DNA of 58,232 bases from Clostridia bacterium. GTDB lineage: Bacteria > Bacillota > Clostridia > Oscillospirales > Acutalibacteraceae. The first letter of the stretch is position 1. Every line of letters starts with the position of its first letter. Below are positions 17,663 through 28,045 of this stretch, piece by piece. The notes below the pieces were generated by a model. It was not told the DNA's origin. It worked only from the letters and a program-made list of their open reading frames with translations, and did no database searches. The DNA is taken from NCBI GenBank assembly GCA_017935325.1, contig JAGBHV010000076.1:1-58232 (forward strand), given 5' to 3'. The position numbers were made by a program, and so were the translations under genes.

Positions 17663-19735
17663 TTATTGTATTAAATCTTCATTCTGCACGCCTGTATCTG
17701 TATACTGGTCGTAAAGTTCATCCTGCGCTGTATTGTTTTCAGCATCTTTATCTTCATTGAAATAGTAAGCAAAAATATCTCTTGCAACAGGTGCTACAGA
17801 TGCACCTGAGCCTGCGCCTTCAAGAGCTACGCAAACTGCAATTTCCGGGTCATCATACGGAGCGTACGTGATAAGGAAACCGTTGTAGCATATTTTTCTT
17901 GTGCCGTCAACAACTCTTTCAACCTGGGATGTACCTGTTTTTGCAGCTGCCTTCACGGGAAGAGTGCTGAAAGCAGGTTGACATGCACCTTCAGTTCCTA
18001 CCAGAAGCATACCCTCGCGTACATATCTGAGCGTTGACTGCGAAATGCCTGTCTGAGCAGCAACTACAGGCTCGTTTTCCATTATCGTTGTGGAATAATC
18101 ATATGATTTTATAGATTTTATAAGTGTACATTTATATCTTGTTCCGCCGTTTGCAATTGTTGCACAGTAGTTTGCAAGCTGAATAGGTGTTGTCTGGTCA
18201 CCTGCGTTACCGATTGCTGACTGCAAAGTAAAACCGGGATACCATTCCTGACCTAAGGTCTGGCGATATGAGGGGCTGTCAAGCGTACCTGAAGCTTCTT
18301 CAATTTCAATACCGGTTTTCTGGGCAAAGCCAAGAATTTTTCTGTATTTATTCATCGTTGAAATGCCAAGCTTTTCACCAAGCTGATAGTAGAAAATGTT
18401 GCACGAATGGTGAATAGCAGACACAACGTTTACAAATCCGTGAGCACCTGTGCAACCGAGAGTAATATCTTTATAGGTATACTTACTGTTGCAGAATGCT
18501 CCGTCCTTGCTTGTAATCACGCCCTCTTCAAGGCCTGCAATTGAAATAGCGGGTTTCATTGTTGAACCGGGAACATAGGTGCTTAAAAAGGCTCTGTTCC
18601 ACAAGGGAGCAGCCACGTTCTTTACTAATTTCTTATAGTTTTTATTATAAGTTTCAACATTGTAGCTCGGGTAAGTTGCTGCCGCAAGCACTTCTCCCGT
18701 GTCCACTTTGATAACAACTGCACTTCCTGCCGGAGGTGTGCCCTTATTTTCAAAAGTATCAAGACAATTTTTTACGGCATCCTGAGCAACCTTCTGCAGA
18801 TTATAATCGAGAGTAAGAATTATATTATTTCCCTGCTCGGGATTTACTGTATTTTCAACACGCGTTTCGCCTGAAGCATCACTGTAATAAGTTTTAAGTC
18901 CGTTTTTGCCTTTGAGGTAAGTTTCCATGGCAAGCTCGATACCGTTTTTGCCGATAATATCAGTCATGCCGTAAGTGTCTTTCTTTTCCTCATATTCCTC
19001 AGCGCTTATAACGCCGGTCATTCCGATGATATGCGGTGCAACCGAGCCGTCAGTATATTCACGGTAAGTTGTTATTTCTATATCCACGCCGGGAAGAAAA
19101 ACACTGTTTTCTTTGATTATTGAAACAAGCTTGTCTGAAACGTCATCAGCAAAAGTATACGGATTTGACGCATTGAAGCTCTTTAAAAGCATTTCATAAC
19201 AAACGGATGCTATTTTGCATGCATCAGCCTTTGAATATTCCTGAAGGCTGTACCTTTCTATAAGTGCATCAAGGCAGTTTTCCGCCGTTGCATAACTGTT
19301 CAGATTCAGCCTGTCACGGCTTTTCATCGCCGCAATATCCTCTTCTCGGTCCTGCTCAAAAAGAACATTGCCGTTTTTATCAACTTCAATAGGAAGATTA
19401 TCTATCCATTCCTCATCTGCTTTTTCAAAAAGTCTGATAAGCTTAAGAATAATTTTATTTCTTTCCTTCTGCTGTTCATATGACGGGAATTTATTTGAAG
19501 CATCAAAAATAACAGCATTTCCCTGACGGTTTGTAACAAGAGGATAACCGTTTCTGTCAAGAATTTCTCCGCGGGTGGACTTGACCGTTACAGAGCGTGA
19601 AGATACGCTTTTTCCCGCATTCTCATAATCATCAGCACGGACAATCTGAAAATAGCCGAAACGGATAATAAACACAAAGAAAATCAGAGCAAAAACGCCC
19701 ATAATTGCATAGTCTCTGTTATTCAGTTTACGCAC
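17663..19735 (-). CDS. mrdA: Penicillin-binding protein 2 (class B transpeptidase of elongation)
   Basis: A 690-residue class B PBP that cross-links peptidoglycan during cell elongation. One N-terminal membrane helix (about 12-30) is followed by the pedestal domain (RGEILDRNGYPLV at about 55) and the transpeptidase domain. The active-site serine is S391 in GSTMKP, the second motif is SCN (HHSCNIFYY), and the third is KTGTSQ. Its position after mreD and the missing PASTA repeats support a rod-complex PBP2 role rather than a divisome PBP. A companion rodA is not in the cluster. Confidence 0.95.
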   Translation of the reverse strand: MRKLNNRDYAIMGVFALIFFVFIIRFGYFQIVRADDYENAGKSVSSRSVTVKSTRGEILDRNGYPLVTNRQGNAVIFDASNKFPSYEQQKERNKIILKLIRLFEKADEEWIDNLPIEVDKNGNVLFEQDREEDIAAMKSRDRLNLNSYATAENCLDALIERYSLQEYSKADACKIASVCYEMLLKSFNASNPYTFADDVSDKLVSIIKENSVFLPGVDIEITTYREYTDGSVAPHIIGMTGVISAEEYEEKKDTYGMTDIIGKNGIELAMETYLKGKNGLKTYYSDASGETRVENTVNPEQGNNIILTLDYNLQKVAQDAVKNCLDTFENKGTPPAGSAVVIKVDTGEVLAAATYPSYNVETYNKNYKKLVKNVAAPLWNRAFLSTYVPGSTMKPAISIAGLEEGVITSKDGAFCNSKYTYKDITLGCTGAHGFVNVVSAIHHSCNIFYYQLGEKLGISTMNKYRKILGFAQKTGIEIEEASGTLDSPSYRQTLGQEWYPGFTLQSAIGNAGDQTTPIQLANYCATIANGGTRYKCTLIKSIKSYDYSTTIMENEPVVAAQTGISQSTLRYVREGMLLVGTEGACQPAFSTLPVKAAAKTGTSQVERVVDGTRKICYNGFLITYAPYDDPEIAVCVALEGAGSGASVAPVARDIFAYYFNEDKDAENNTAQDELYDQYTDTGVQNEDLIQ

Positions 19736-19771
19736 CTCACGTCACCTCCCTGAAATTACTGACAGCATAAA

Positions 19772-20284
19772 TCAGACCCTGAATACTCTCTCTATCGGTC
19801 TGACAATAAGATAAATTATAATTCCTATGATTACCGTATAAATGCATGAAAGCAGATAAAAACTGAAATAAGCTGCTACTGAGCCCTGCGGGTTTGGTAT
19901 AAGCACAAACAGAATCCAGTACAATGTGTTATGAAGAAATACGGTAGCAAAAGTGAAAACCATTGAACTGAAAAGCGTGTTCCTGATTCTTCTTCTGACA
20001 AGCATGGAAATAAAGAATGCCGCTACACAAAGAATAATCGAATGGAAATAGTGACCTCTTACGCTTACTGTATCCCACAGAATTCCTGCTCCGAGACCGA
20101 AAGCCAGACTGACTGTTTCACTTTCAAACATCGATATTGATACCACAAGCGGAATCAACAGCATTATGTTGGCAGACAGCATCTGCGCAAATGAACCTGT
20201 GGTATTCTGCAGAATTGCGGCAAGAACAATGATAAGAGCAAGAATTACTCTCCTGATATAAATAGGTAAATTTTCTTTTATCAT
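19772..20284 (-). CDS. mreD: Rod shape-determining protein MreD
   Basis: A 170-residue integral membrane protein with five or six hydrophobic segments, as expected for MreD, which links MreC to the elongasome. The family is poorly conserved, so identity rests on size, topology (GLGAGILWDTVSVRGHYFHSI) and position between mreC and PBP2. Confidence 0.9.
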   Translation of the reverse strand: MIKENLPIYIRRVILALIIVLAAILQNTTGSFAQMLSANIMLLIPLVVSISMFESETVSLAFGLGAGILWDTVSVRGHYFHSIILCVAAFFISMLVRRRIRNTLFSSMVFTFATVFLHNTLYWILFVLIPNPQGSVAAYFSFYLLSCIYTVIIGIIIYLIVRPIERVFRV

Positions 20285-20320
20285 TATTCTTCACCACCTT
20301 AATATCATATTGAGATAAAA

Positions 20321-21175
20321 TCAGTCTGTAGTTGTAATTCCCTGCCCGTCAAAGCTTTTAATTACAAAAACATCCTGCAGGTCTGCAATTGCAACGCCGG
20401 GTTCGATTACTGCATATACAGACACAGTCTGCGTATCGTTGAGAACTTCATCAACTGTTCCTATAATCAGGTCTTTCGGATAAATTCCGCCGATACCTGA
20501 TGTGCAGATAACAGAACCGCTTGTTATTGAAGTTGAACTTTTAAGACCCGGTAACATACATTTTTCGTCTGATGATAATTCGTTGTTTGTAGTTACATAA
20601 CCGTACTCACGGCTCTGAACATCATATGCGCCCGCATTAAGCTCCGGGTCAAGAATTGTTTTTACAACTGCAGTATTAATCTTAACGCTTGAAACAACAC
20701 CTACAAGGTGCTTGCCGTAAATTACGGGGTCATTCACTTCTATACCGGAGGATGAACCTTTTCCTATGACGAAAGAATAATACATATCAGCTGAATCACG
20801 TGCAATGATTGAGGCATCCTCAAATTCATAATCAGGGTTTTCTTCCTTTACATCAAGAAACTCCTCATATACGGCAATTTTCTGCTTTGTCTGCTCAAAT
20901 TCAACAAGCTGAACCTGATACTTTTCAATTTCAGCTTCAAGCTCTTTTACCCTTTCAAGGTAAGATGCGGAAGAACGGAAATTAACCGTAAAACCGTTTG
21001 TTTTCTCTGCTACGAAAGAAGAAAATCTTTCTATCGGAGAAAAAGCGGCACTCAGAACAGAAGACACGGGAGATGTCCCGTTATGCGACAGCGCGGCAAA
21101 AATTGTGCCGACCAGAAGTGCTGCAACCACACAGGCAAGAATTTTAAATTTTTTACTTCTGAAAAATTCTCCCAT
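20321..21175 (-). CDS. mreC: Rod shape-determining protein MreC
   Basis: A 284-residue bitopic protein: one N-terminal transmembrane helix (about 11-28), a coiled coil (about 72-105, LERVKELEAEIEKYQVQLVEFEQTK, shown in part by its heptads), and a C-terminal two-barrel domain with GxxxGVVSSV and LPGL motifs typical of MreC. It organises PBP2 outside the membrane along with MreB inside. Second gene of the cluster. Confidence 0.95.
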   Translation of the reverse strand: MGEFFRSKKFKILACVVAALLVGTIFAALSHNGTSPVSSVLSAAFSPIERFSSFVAEKTNGFTVNFRSSASYLERVKELEAEIEKYQVQLVEFEQTKQKIAVYEEFLDVKEENPDYEFEDASIIARDSADMYYSFVIGKGSSSGIEVNDPVIYGKHLVGVVSSVKINTAVVKTILDPELNAGAYDVQSREYGYVTTNNELSSDEKCMLPGLKSSTSITSGSVICTSGIGGIYPKDLIIGTVDEVLNDTQTVSVYAVIEPGVAIADLQDVFVIKSFDGQGITTTD

Positions 21176-21197
21176 TGAGAAGCCTTCCTTTCGGATT

Positions 21198-22190
21198 TTA
21201 TATAAGAGTGTTTGATTCGAGGCTGATACCTGTTCCGTTTACAACACAGTCAAGGGGATTTTCAGCAATATGAACAGGCATTTTTGTTTCGATAGCAATA
21301 AGCTTATCAAGACCTCTGAGAAGTGCACCGCCGCCTGTAAGCATAATTCCGTTATCGATAATATCCGATGCAAGCTCGGGCGGTGTTTTTTCAAGAGTTG
21401 AACGTATAGCTTCAACAATAAGGCTGACTGAATCTGCAAGAGCTTCGCGGATTTCGTCAGCGGAAATCTCAATAAGCTTCGGCAGACCGTCAATCTGACT
21501 TCTGCCCTTTACTGTCATTGTGCCCTCATTTTCATAAGGATAAGCAGAGCCGAGGTTGATTTTAATATCTTCTGCAGTTCTTTCACCGATAAGAACGTTA
21601 TATTTTTTTCTGATATGTGCAATAATTGCTTCGTCAAGCTTGTCGCCGCCGCATCTTGCCGAACGTGATGTTACAATGTCGCCGAGGGAAATAACAGCAA
21701 CTTCAGCTGTACCGCCGCCGATATCAACAATGAGGCTTCCCTTTGCTTCTCTTACGGGAAGACCTGCACCGATTGCCGCAGCCATAGGCTCTTCAATAAG
21801 GCTTACATATTTTGCACCGGCACTTCTTGCCGCATCATGCACTGCACGTCTCTCAACGCTTGTAACGCCTGAGGGAATGCAGATTCTTACTTTTGCTCTC
21901 GAGAAAGGAGAACCGCTGATTGCACGGCGGATAAATTCTTTAAGCATGTCCGATGTAATATCAAAGTCAGCAATAACACCGTCTTTAAGCGGACGTACCG
22001 CAACGATTGAACCGGGAGTTCTGCCGATCATTTCTTTTGCTTCTGTTCCTACAGCAACCACCTTTGGCGGATTTGAACGCTCGTCAACAGCCACCACGGA
22101 AGGCTCTCTGATAACAATACCTTTTCCCTTGACAAACACAAGGGTATTTGCCGTGCCGAGGTCTATACCGACTTCCTGTGTAAATAACAT
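21198..22190 (-). CDS. mreB: Rod shape-determining protein MreB
   Basis: A 330-residue bacterial actin that guides wall synthesis. Phosphate-binding loops are [11 protein letters not shown] at the start and [15 protein letters not shown] near residue 165; ATP-binding [13 protein letters not shown] is near 290. [18 protein letters not shown] is a typical MreB stretch. It is the first gene of the 11-gene minus-strand cluster; the ATG follows GAGGAGAA. A TATAAT-like -10 on the minus strand at 22306-22311 could be its promoter, though the -35 is weak. Confidence 0.97.
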   Translation of the reverse strand: MLFTQEVGIDLGTANTLVFVKGKGIVIREPSVVAVDERSNPPKVVAVGTEAKEMIGRTPGSIVAVRPLKDGVIADFDITSDMLKEFIRRAISGSPFSRAKVRICIPSGVTSVERRAVHDAARSAGAKYVSLIEEPMAAAIGAGLPVREAKGSLIVDIGGGTAEVAVISLGDIVTSRSARCGGDKLDEAIIAHIRKKYNVLIGERTAEDIKINLGSAYPYENEGTMTVKGRSQIDGLPKLIEISADEIREALADSVSLIVEAIRSTLEKTPPELASDIIDNGIMLTGGGALLRGLDKLIAIETKMPVHIAENPLDCVVNGTGISLESNTLI

Positions 22191-22506
22191 AACTATTCTC
22201 CTCTTTCTGAAATTTATCGTATTTACGGTTATTCAAAAATAATTTCTCTCAGAAGTTTTTCCTGACAGATTACGATTTCATCCGTTTCAGGGTATTCATC
22301 AAAGTATTATATCATATACTGATTAATTTTTAAAGTGTTTATATAACAAAATTTCTATAATTTTTATGAATTATATGTAATAGTCACTAATATTCTTGTA
22401 ATAAAACCATTATTACGTGCATTTTTATTCATTGACAAAATCATAGCGTATGGTATAATAAATAACACGAATAAATCCACCTTCGGGTGAAAGGAGAGCT
22501 TAATTT
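22191..22506. promoter_or_regulatory. Divergent intergenic region between mreB and glnA
   Basis: 316 bases without a gene. A clear plus promoter, TTGACA at 22432-22437 and TATAAT at 22454-22459 with a 16-base spacer, lies 47 bases before the glnA ATG. A small CACC-TTCG-GGTG hairpin sits in the glnA leader next to the ribosome binding site. The mreB side has ATTATA at 22306-22311 as a possible -10. I see no riboswitch structure. Confidence 0.7.
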
Positions 22507-23826
22507 ATGGGATACACTAAAGAAGATATCCTTCGCATCGCAAAAGAAAAAGACGTTGAATTTGTCAGACTCCAGTTTACCGACCTTTTCGGCACTCCGA
22601 AAAATGTCGCAATCACTGTAAAGCAACTTGCAAAAGCTCTCGATGGAGAATGTATGTTTGACGGCTCATCAATTGAAGGCTTTGTCAGAATTGATGAATC
22701 AGATATGTACCTCAAACCCGACCTTGATTCATTTGCAATTTTCCCGTGGCGCACCGAAACTGCACGTATGATGTGCGACGTTTATTCAACCGACGGCACA
22801 CCTTTCATGGGTGACCCGAGAAATGTTCTGAAAAAAGTAATCAAGGAAGCTGAGGATATGGGCTACAGCTTCAATGTAGGACCTGAATGTGAATTCTTCC
22901 TTTTCAAACGTGATGAAAACGGAAACCCCACAACAGAAACTGCTGACAAAGGCGGTTACTTTGACCTGGGTCCCATTGACCTTGGCGAAAGCTGCAGACG
23001 CGATATCTGCCTTGCACTTGAAAAAATCGGATTTGAAATTGAAGCCTCTCACCATGAATGTGCTGACGGTCAGCACGAAATCGGTTTCCGCTTCGGAGAA
23101 GTTCTTCATGTGGCTGATGACGTTGTAACTTTCAAATACGTAGTTAAAACAATTGCCGAGCATCACGGACTTCACGCTACTTTCATGCCGAAACCTGTTT
23201 TCGGTATCTGCGGAAGCGGTATGCACACAAACATGTCACTTTTCAAAGACGGAAAAAATGCATTCTGCGACCCTGACGATGAGCTTGGCCTGAGCAAAGA
23301 TGCATATGCTTTTATAGCAGGCGTTATGGAGCATATCAAAGGCATTACTGCTTTTGCAAACCCCCTTGTAAACTCATACAAACGTCTTGTTCCCGGCTAT
23401 GAAGCTCCCGTTTATATTTCATGGAGCGTCAGCAACAGAAGCAGTCTGCTCCGTATCCCTTCTGCAAGAGGAAAGGCAACGCGTGTTGAACTGAGAAGCC
23501 CCGACCCGTCATGCAACCCTTATCTTGAAATGGCGCTCTGCCTTGCAGCAGGACTTGACGGCATCAGAAGAGGTCTTACACCCGTTGCACCGACTTATGC
23601 AAACCTTTACGATATGAGCGATGAAGAATTAAAAGCAAACAACATAGAAATGCTTCCCAAATCACTTGAAGAAGCAATTGAAGAAAGCATTAAAGATCCT
23701 TTCATCAAAGAAACTGTAGGCGAGCATGTATTTGAAAAATACATAGAAGGTAAAAAAGCAGAATGGCATGCATACAGCACTATGGTATCCCAGTGGGAAA
23801 CAGACAGATATCTTATAAAATATTAA
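22507..23826 (+). CDS. glnA: Glutamine synthetase, type I
   Basis: A 439-residue GSI-alpha-type enzyme that makes glutamine from glutamate, ammonia and ATP. Signatures are [32 protein letters not shown], the ammonia/ATP site with [13 protein letters not shown] and the R-rich segment [26 protein letters not shown]. Length matches the Bacillus-type enzyme that is not adenylylated: there is no NLYDLP-type tyrosine loop, but [11 protein letters not shown] is present. The ATG follows AAAGGAGAG. It is expressed from its own promoter. Confidence 0.97.
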   Translation: MGYTKEDILRIAKEKDVEFVRLQFTDLFGTPKNVAITVKQLAKALDGECMFDGSSIEGFVRIDESDMYLKPDLDSFAIFPWRTETARMMCDVYSTDGTPFMGDPRNVLKKVIKEAEDMGYSFNVGPECEFFLFKRDENGNPTTETADKGGYFDLGPIDLGESCRRDICLALEKIGFEIEASHHECADGQHEIGFRFGEVLHVADDVVTFKYVVKTIAEHHGLHATFMPKPVFGICGSGMHTNMSLFKDGKNAFCDPDDELGLSKDAYAFIAGVMEHIKGITAFANPLVNSYKRLVPGYEAPVYISWSVSNRSSLLRIPSARGKATRVELRSPDPSCNPYLEMALCLAAGLDGIRRGLTPVAPTYANLYDMSDEELKANNIEMLPKSLEEAIEESIKDPFIKETVGEHVFEKYIEGKKAEWHAYSTMVSQWETDRYLIKY

Positions 23827-23865
23827 AATCAAAAGGGCGGCGTTAATTTTCTGAAGAGTGATGAT

Positions 23866-24963
23866 ATGAACAAAAACAAAAAAGGAATTTATATTCATAT
23901 ACCCTTCTGTCAGACAAAATGTCCTTACTGCGATTTTTATTCAATGCGGGGAACTGACGAAAAAAAAGACGCGTATCTTGACGCGCTTGATAAAGAAATT
24001 TTTTCTCATGAAAATATAGTTGCCGACACAATTTATTTAGGCGGCGGTACACCGTCAGTTTTCGGAAAAGGCAGGCTGAAAAAGCTTATTGAAAATGCAA
24101 AAAATCAGTTTAACTTTTCAGACGGAGAAATTACCGTTGAAGTAAATCCCTCAAGCTGTGATGAAGAATTGATTGAAACTCTGAAATCAATAGGCGTTAA
24201 CAGAATTTCCATGGGACTTCAATCGGCAATTGATGAAGAAAGAAAAATGCTCGGCAGACATTCTGACATTGAGAAAGTTAAAGAATCAATTGAAATATGT
24301 CAGAAACACGGCATTGAAAACATCTCCCTTGACGTGATGCTGGGTGTACCTGAACAGACACCGGAAAGCCTTGAAAAAACTCTGGGGTTTGCCGTTTCTT
24401 CAGGAGCAAAACACATCAGTGCATATATTCTGAAAATTGAAGAAAACACACTCTTTTACAGAAGAAAAGACACACTGCCTCTCCCTGATGAAGATACAGT
24501 GTGCGATATGTACGAGTTTGCCTGCGATTATCTTGAAAAAAATAATTTTCATCAATATGAAATTTCAAACTTTTCAAAAGAAAACTATGAAAGCAGACAT
24601 AATTTAAAATATTGGAACTCCGAAGAATATTTAGGTCTCGGTCCTGCAGCACATTCTTATTTAAACGGCAAAAGATTTTACCATTCAAGAAACTTTGAAG
24701 AATATTTAAAAAATCCCACCGCATATATTCCTGACGGAGACGGCGGAAGCTTCAGCGAATACGCTATGCTGAAGTTAAGGCTGACTAAAGGCGTTTCAAA
24801 AAAAGAAATCGCAGAAAAATTCTGCGAAGAAAAGTTTGATGAACTTCTGAAAAAATCAGACAGATTTATTAAGATGAATCTGCTGAAATATGACGGAGAA
24901 AATTTATCTTTTACAAAACAAGGATTTCTCCTCTCAAACACAATTTTATCAGAAATAATTTAA
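23866..24963 (+). CDS. hemW: Radical SAM haem chaperone HemW
   Basis: A 365-residue radical SAM protein. The iron-sulfur cysteines are C15, C19 and C22 in IPFCQTKCPYCDFYS. DTIYLGGGTPS, EVNPSS and NRISMGLQSAID are typical of the HemW/HemN-like group, followed by a HemN C-terminal domain. Absence of the extra cysteine of true HemN and the short length favour HemW, a haem-delivery protein, over an anaerobic coproporphyrinogen oxidase. It follows glnA by 39 bases without a visible terminator, so some read-through is likely. Intergenic repeat copy B follows it. Confidence 0.9.
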   Translation: MNKNKKGIYIHIPFCQTKCPYCDFYSMRGTDEKKDAYLDALDKEIFSHENIVADTIYLGGGTPSVFGKGRLKKLIENAKNQFNFSDGEITVEVNPSSCDEELIETLKSIGVNRISMGLQSAIDEERKMLGRHSDIEKVKESIEICQKHGIENISLDVMLGVPEQTPESLEKTLGFAVSSGAKHISAYILKIEENTLFYRRKDTLPLPDEDTVCDMYEFACDYLEKNNFHQYEISNFSKENYESRHNLKYWNSEEYLGLGPAAHSYLNGKRFYHSRNFEEYLKNPTAYIPDGDGGSFSEYAMLKLRLTKGVSKKEIAEKFCEEKFDELLKKSDRFIKMNLLKYDGENLSFTKQGFLLSNTILSEII

Positions 24964-24965
24964 AC

Positions 24966-25032
24966 TAAAAATCCCCACCGTCAAAATCAAAGATTTTGCC
25001 ACCTCCCCTTGCGTTTTCAAGGGGAGGTTTTC
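24966..25032. repeat. Intergenic repeat copy B, after hemW
   Basis: AAAAATCCCCACCG, CAAAATC/GATTTTG and a CCTCCCCTTG...CAAGGGGAGG hairpin, the same order as copy C at 36500-36579 read from the opposite strand. It can fold as a terminator for hemW. The 70 bases after it show nothing that I can assign. Confidence 0.85.
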
Positions 25033-25100
25033 TGCTGTCACTGAAGTCTGTTTGCAATATTTTGTAGGCCTGTTACCCATAGACGGTTTTCAATTGTGCA

Positions 25101-25592
25101 TTATATACTGTTATAAAAATAATAAAGAATCTGTGATTCCGTATCAAAATAATATAAAGAAATAAAACCTGTTTCGCTGACATTTCCGTTTTCATCCTGA
25201 TAGAAGCCTTCTCCGCTTTCCATATAGTAATAGTCATCCTCAGTTACAACAGATTTATCAAAATCATAATTCTCTGTTATTTCTTCCATTCCCATATTGT
25301 TGATAAAATCTTCATAACAGCTGATACTGTGCAGGATTTTTGTGGCATCTTCTTTTGTAATTCTACTGAAATCCTCTGCTTCTTTCAGGTCTTCTTCCGT
25401 CACATTTCTGTAGGTAAATTTCGCATAGTAAGAACCATCGGTAAAATTATCTACAGAATATATTTCTCTTTCTTTATACCTTGGCAGTTCCTGCAAAACA
25501 GGCCACGCATTATAAAACATTGCTTCATATATACCAAACCCTGCTGCACCAACCGCAGCTATAACAACTAACGCAATAATAAGTTTTTTCAT
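25101..25592 (-). CDS. Small membrane-anchored protein of unknown function
   Basis: A 163-residue protein with an N-terminal membrane helix or uncleaved signal (MKKLIIALVVIAAVGAAGFGI) and an acidic, Tyr-rich extracytoplasmic part. I place the start at 25592, behind GCGAGGAG; the longer frame overlaps the previous gene. It is the last gene of a minus-strand cluster with DUF4173, XRE and DUF2975 genes. No family recognised. Confidence 0.7.
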   Translation of the reverse strand: MKKLIIALVVIAAVGAAGFGIYEAMFYNAWPVLQELPRYKEREIYSVDNFTDGSYYAKFTYRNVTEEDLKEAEDFSRITKEDATKILHSISCYEDFINNMGMEEITENYDFDKSVVTEDDYYYMESGEGFYQDENGNVSETGFISLYYFDTESQILYYFYNSI

Positions 25593-25610
25593 AAAACTCC
25601 TCGCTTTCAA

Positions 25611-27287
25611 TTATTTTACCAGATAAGAGGCTTTCATTGCAATTTCTGCCTTTCTTCTGTTAAAAGTAAAAGCAAAAATTTCTTTGTCTTCTGTTTCTTC
25701 CAGTTCAACTTTTTTCTCTATAAGAGCATTTGTCAGAAGTGCCTGCATATCATTGCCTGAATACAAATAATCAACTTCTGTAATATCATAGCAAATCCAG
25801 AAATTTGCCACTTTATATTCGGGATCAACCACAATTTTTTTATTTCTGACATCCTCCAGAATATCTGTTCCTTTCGCAGAGTCAAGGTATTCCGCAAGTC
25901 GCACAAATTCAGGTATTGCCGCATCGCCAAGGTTTTCCATAGCATCAACATCAACTGTGCTGATAGTTCCGTTAAGATATCTGTCAACGTTATACTTTGC
26001 AATCATCCTGTCCGCATTGCAAAGTGCAAGGCAAGTAAAAGACACAACAAATATTGCTGCTGATACCGCAAGAACGCTGACTTTAGGAATAAATCTGCTG
26101 ACAGCAACTGCAATAAACACAAGTGCTATAACAGCCATAAACCACGCCGCATAAAATCTTTTCTGAGTAAGACCGTAAATTTTTATATACATTACAAGTT
26201 TTGCAATTGCCGTACTGATAAGAACAAGCGTTGCAACAGAAAAAACTATTACAATTATCTTCATCATTACTGATGAACCTTTACTCTTTTTTGTAAACAG
26301 AATAAGTAAAATAATCAACACCAGATTTATCACAGATACTACACAAAGCTGAAAAAATCCTTCACGTGCATAATCTGCATAACCGAAGCCTTCAGGCAGT
26401 ACTCCCGTAAAACCTGAAACATAATACTGCCACTGAGAAATAAAAAACAGAACATAAACAGAAAACAGAGGTATAACCGCTGCAATAATTGTAATAACCG
26501 GTGCTATGGATATTTTTTCTGCAAGCTTCTTTGTTTTTTCTTCACTTATTTTCCCGCTTATATTTTTATCGTTGCACGAAAGATAAAGTCCAAACAAGCA
26601 CATTCCCAACGGTATTGCAAAAATCAGGCTGATAAAATATTCCCAGAAGCTGAAGCTTTCAAAGTCAAATATTCCTGTTACAAGATTTACAAAACTATTA
26701 TCGTAAGACAGTAATGCAAAAGCAAATGATGTGGGAATTACAGCAATGCCTAAACCGATAACAAGTTTCTTAATTACATTAAGCCCTGATTTATTCTTGC
26801 CTGAAAACATTGCGTGATGCATCTGCGGTTTTTTCAACGATATAAAAGGCAGAATAAAAACAGCCTCTATCCAATCGGCAATCAGATAGTTTGAAAAACC
26901 TTTTTTAATCGTATTGCCCATTGCAGTATAAACAGAATAACAATATGCACAAAGACAATATACATAAGCAAAAAAATGAATAAAAGAATTTGACGATACA
27001 ATAAGCGATACTGATAAAATCACTGCAGATAAACCTGCACAAACAGACGTTGCAGTAAGTTTATGCCCTTTTACCTTAAGAAAAATAAAAGTGAACAAAA
27101 ACATCATTATTATAAATAACATTCCGCCGAAGGGAGTTTGCGTAACTGGGAAAACAAGGCAAAAAATGTATGATGCTATACAAGAAAACCACGCAAAAAA
27201 GCTGTCATAGGTATTGAACTCACGAATATTTTTCGGCTCTTCTTTTTTTACCTCAGCGATTTCTTTATTTTCGTTTATATTATCCAT
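25611..27287 (-). CDS. DUF4173 polytopic membrane protein
   Basis: A 558-residue membrane protein with about ten hydrophobic segments. The N-terminal half carries the DUF4153/DUF4173 pattern (LIADWIEAVFILPFISLKKP, LLSYDNSFVNLVTGIFDF), and the final 130 residues form a soluble domain (RYLNGTISTVDVDAMENLGDAAIPEFVRLAEYLD). Such proteins are common near small XRE regulators in Clostridia; their role is unknown. The acidic N-terminal 25 residues are cytoplasmic. The upstream partner genes (DUF2975 and XRE) suggest a regulated envelope function. Confidence 0.8.
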   Translation of the reverse strand: MDNINENKEIAEVKKEEPKNIREFNTYDSFFAWFSCIASYIFCLVFPVTQTPFGGMLFIIMMFLFTFIFLKVKGHKLTATSVCAGLSAVILSVSLIVSSNSFIHFFAYVYCLCAYCYSVYTAMGNTIKKGFSNYLIADWIEAVFILPFISLKKPQMHHAMFSGKNKSGLNVIKKLVIGLGIAVIPTSFAFALLSYDNSFVNLVTGIFDFESFSFWEYFISLIFAIPLGMCLFGLYLSCNDKNISGKISEEKTKKLAEKISIAPVITIIAAVIPLFSVYVLFFISQWQYYVSGFTGVLPEGFGYADYAREGFFQLCVVSVINLVLIILLILFTKKSKGSSVMMKIIVIVFSVATLVLISTAIAKLVMYIKIYGLTQKRFYAAWFMAVIALVFIAVAVSRFIPKVSVLAVSAAIFVVSFTCLALCNADRMIAKYNVDRYLNGTISTVDVDAMENLGDAAIPEFVRLAEYLDSAKGTDILEDVRNKKIVVDPEYKVANFWICYDITEVDYLYSGNDMQALLTNALIEKKVELEETEDKEIFAFTFNRRKAEIAMKASYLVK

Positions 27288-27322
27288 TACATAACCTCCT
27301 TATCAGGAGCAGCACAAATAAT

Positions 27323-27523
27323 CTACTCCACATATTCAATAATATCTTCAACCTTACAATCAAGTGCTTTGCAGATTGCGTCAAGAGTTGAAAATCTTAT
27401 TGCCTTTGCTTTGTTATTTTTGAGAATTGAAAGGTTGGCAAGAGTAATTCCCACTTTTTCCGAAAGCTCATTCAGCGACATTTTTCTTTTTGCCATCATT
27501 ACATCAAGATTTATAATTATCAT
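27323..27523 (-). CDS. Small XRE regulator (YozG-like)
   Basis: A 66-residue helix-turn-helix protein (MIIINLDVMMAKRKMSLNELSEKVGITLANLSILKNNKAKAIRFSTL in pattern; DNA-reading helix about residues 27-37). This subtype is almost always found next to a DUF2975 membrane protein, here 14 bases upstream on the same strand. The pair probably works as a membrane sensor or anti-regulator plus DNA-binding protein. That link is inferred from gene pairing, not shown here. Confidence 0.88.
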   Translation of the reverse strand: MIIINLDVMMAKRKMSLNELSEKVGITLANLSILKNNKAKAIRFSTLDAICKALDCKVEDIIEYVE

Positions 27524-27537
27524 TCGTGTTTCCCCAA

Positions 27538-28011
27538 TCAGACTGTCAGATCATTTTCATTTTTGATTTCGGTTGCTTCTGCGATAACATTTTTAACTAC
27601 TCTCAGACAAACTCCGAGGAAAATCCCCAGAAAAGCAACGATAAAGCTTAGCTGAAAATATAATCCGAGAAATGCAAACAATAAACATACTGCAAAACAG
27701 CACCAGGAAACACCGCGGATGAGAGAAACGCTTTGTTCGGTGAAAACAAAACCGTTTTTAACCCTTTGCAACAATCTGAACATAAGAACATCTGCAAAAA
27801 TAAAAACTGCAAGAATAAGATATGACACCGCCATTACAAGAACTCTGCCGATTTCTGTTATATCTCCTCTGTTTCCGATGTTATCAGGTGTATCTATAAG
27901 CATAGGCACAAGCACGGGCATTATAAACAGCCCCGCAATACACGCTATAAAAAATAAAACCGAAATTGCAATTGATAAGTTTATTGAAAACTTGTTAGAA
28001 ACCTTCAACAT
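27538..28011 (-). CDS. DUF2975 membrane protein
   Basis: A 157-residue protein with four transmembrane segments (IAISVLFFIACIAGLFIM, VLVMAVSYLILAVFIFADVLMF, GVSWCCFAVCLLFAFLGLYF, SFIVAFLGIFLGVCLRVV). The RVKNGFVFTEQSVSLIRGVSW loop is characteristic of DUF2975. The start at 28011 has CGGAGG upstream. It is the partner of the XRE gene that follows. Confidence 0.88.
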   Translation of the reverse strand: MLKVSNKFSINLSIAISVLFFIACIAGLFIMPVLVPMLIDTPDNIGNRGDITEIGRVLVMAVSYLILAVFIFADVLMFRLLQRVKNGFVFTEQSVSLIRGVSWCCFAVCLLFAFLGLYFQLSFIVAFLGIFLGVCLRVVKNVIAEATEIKNENDLTV

Positions 28012-28045
28012 GGTATTCCTCCGCACATATCATACAAAAAACTGA

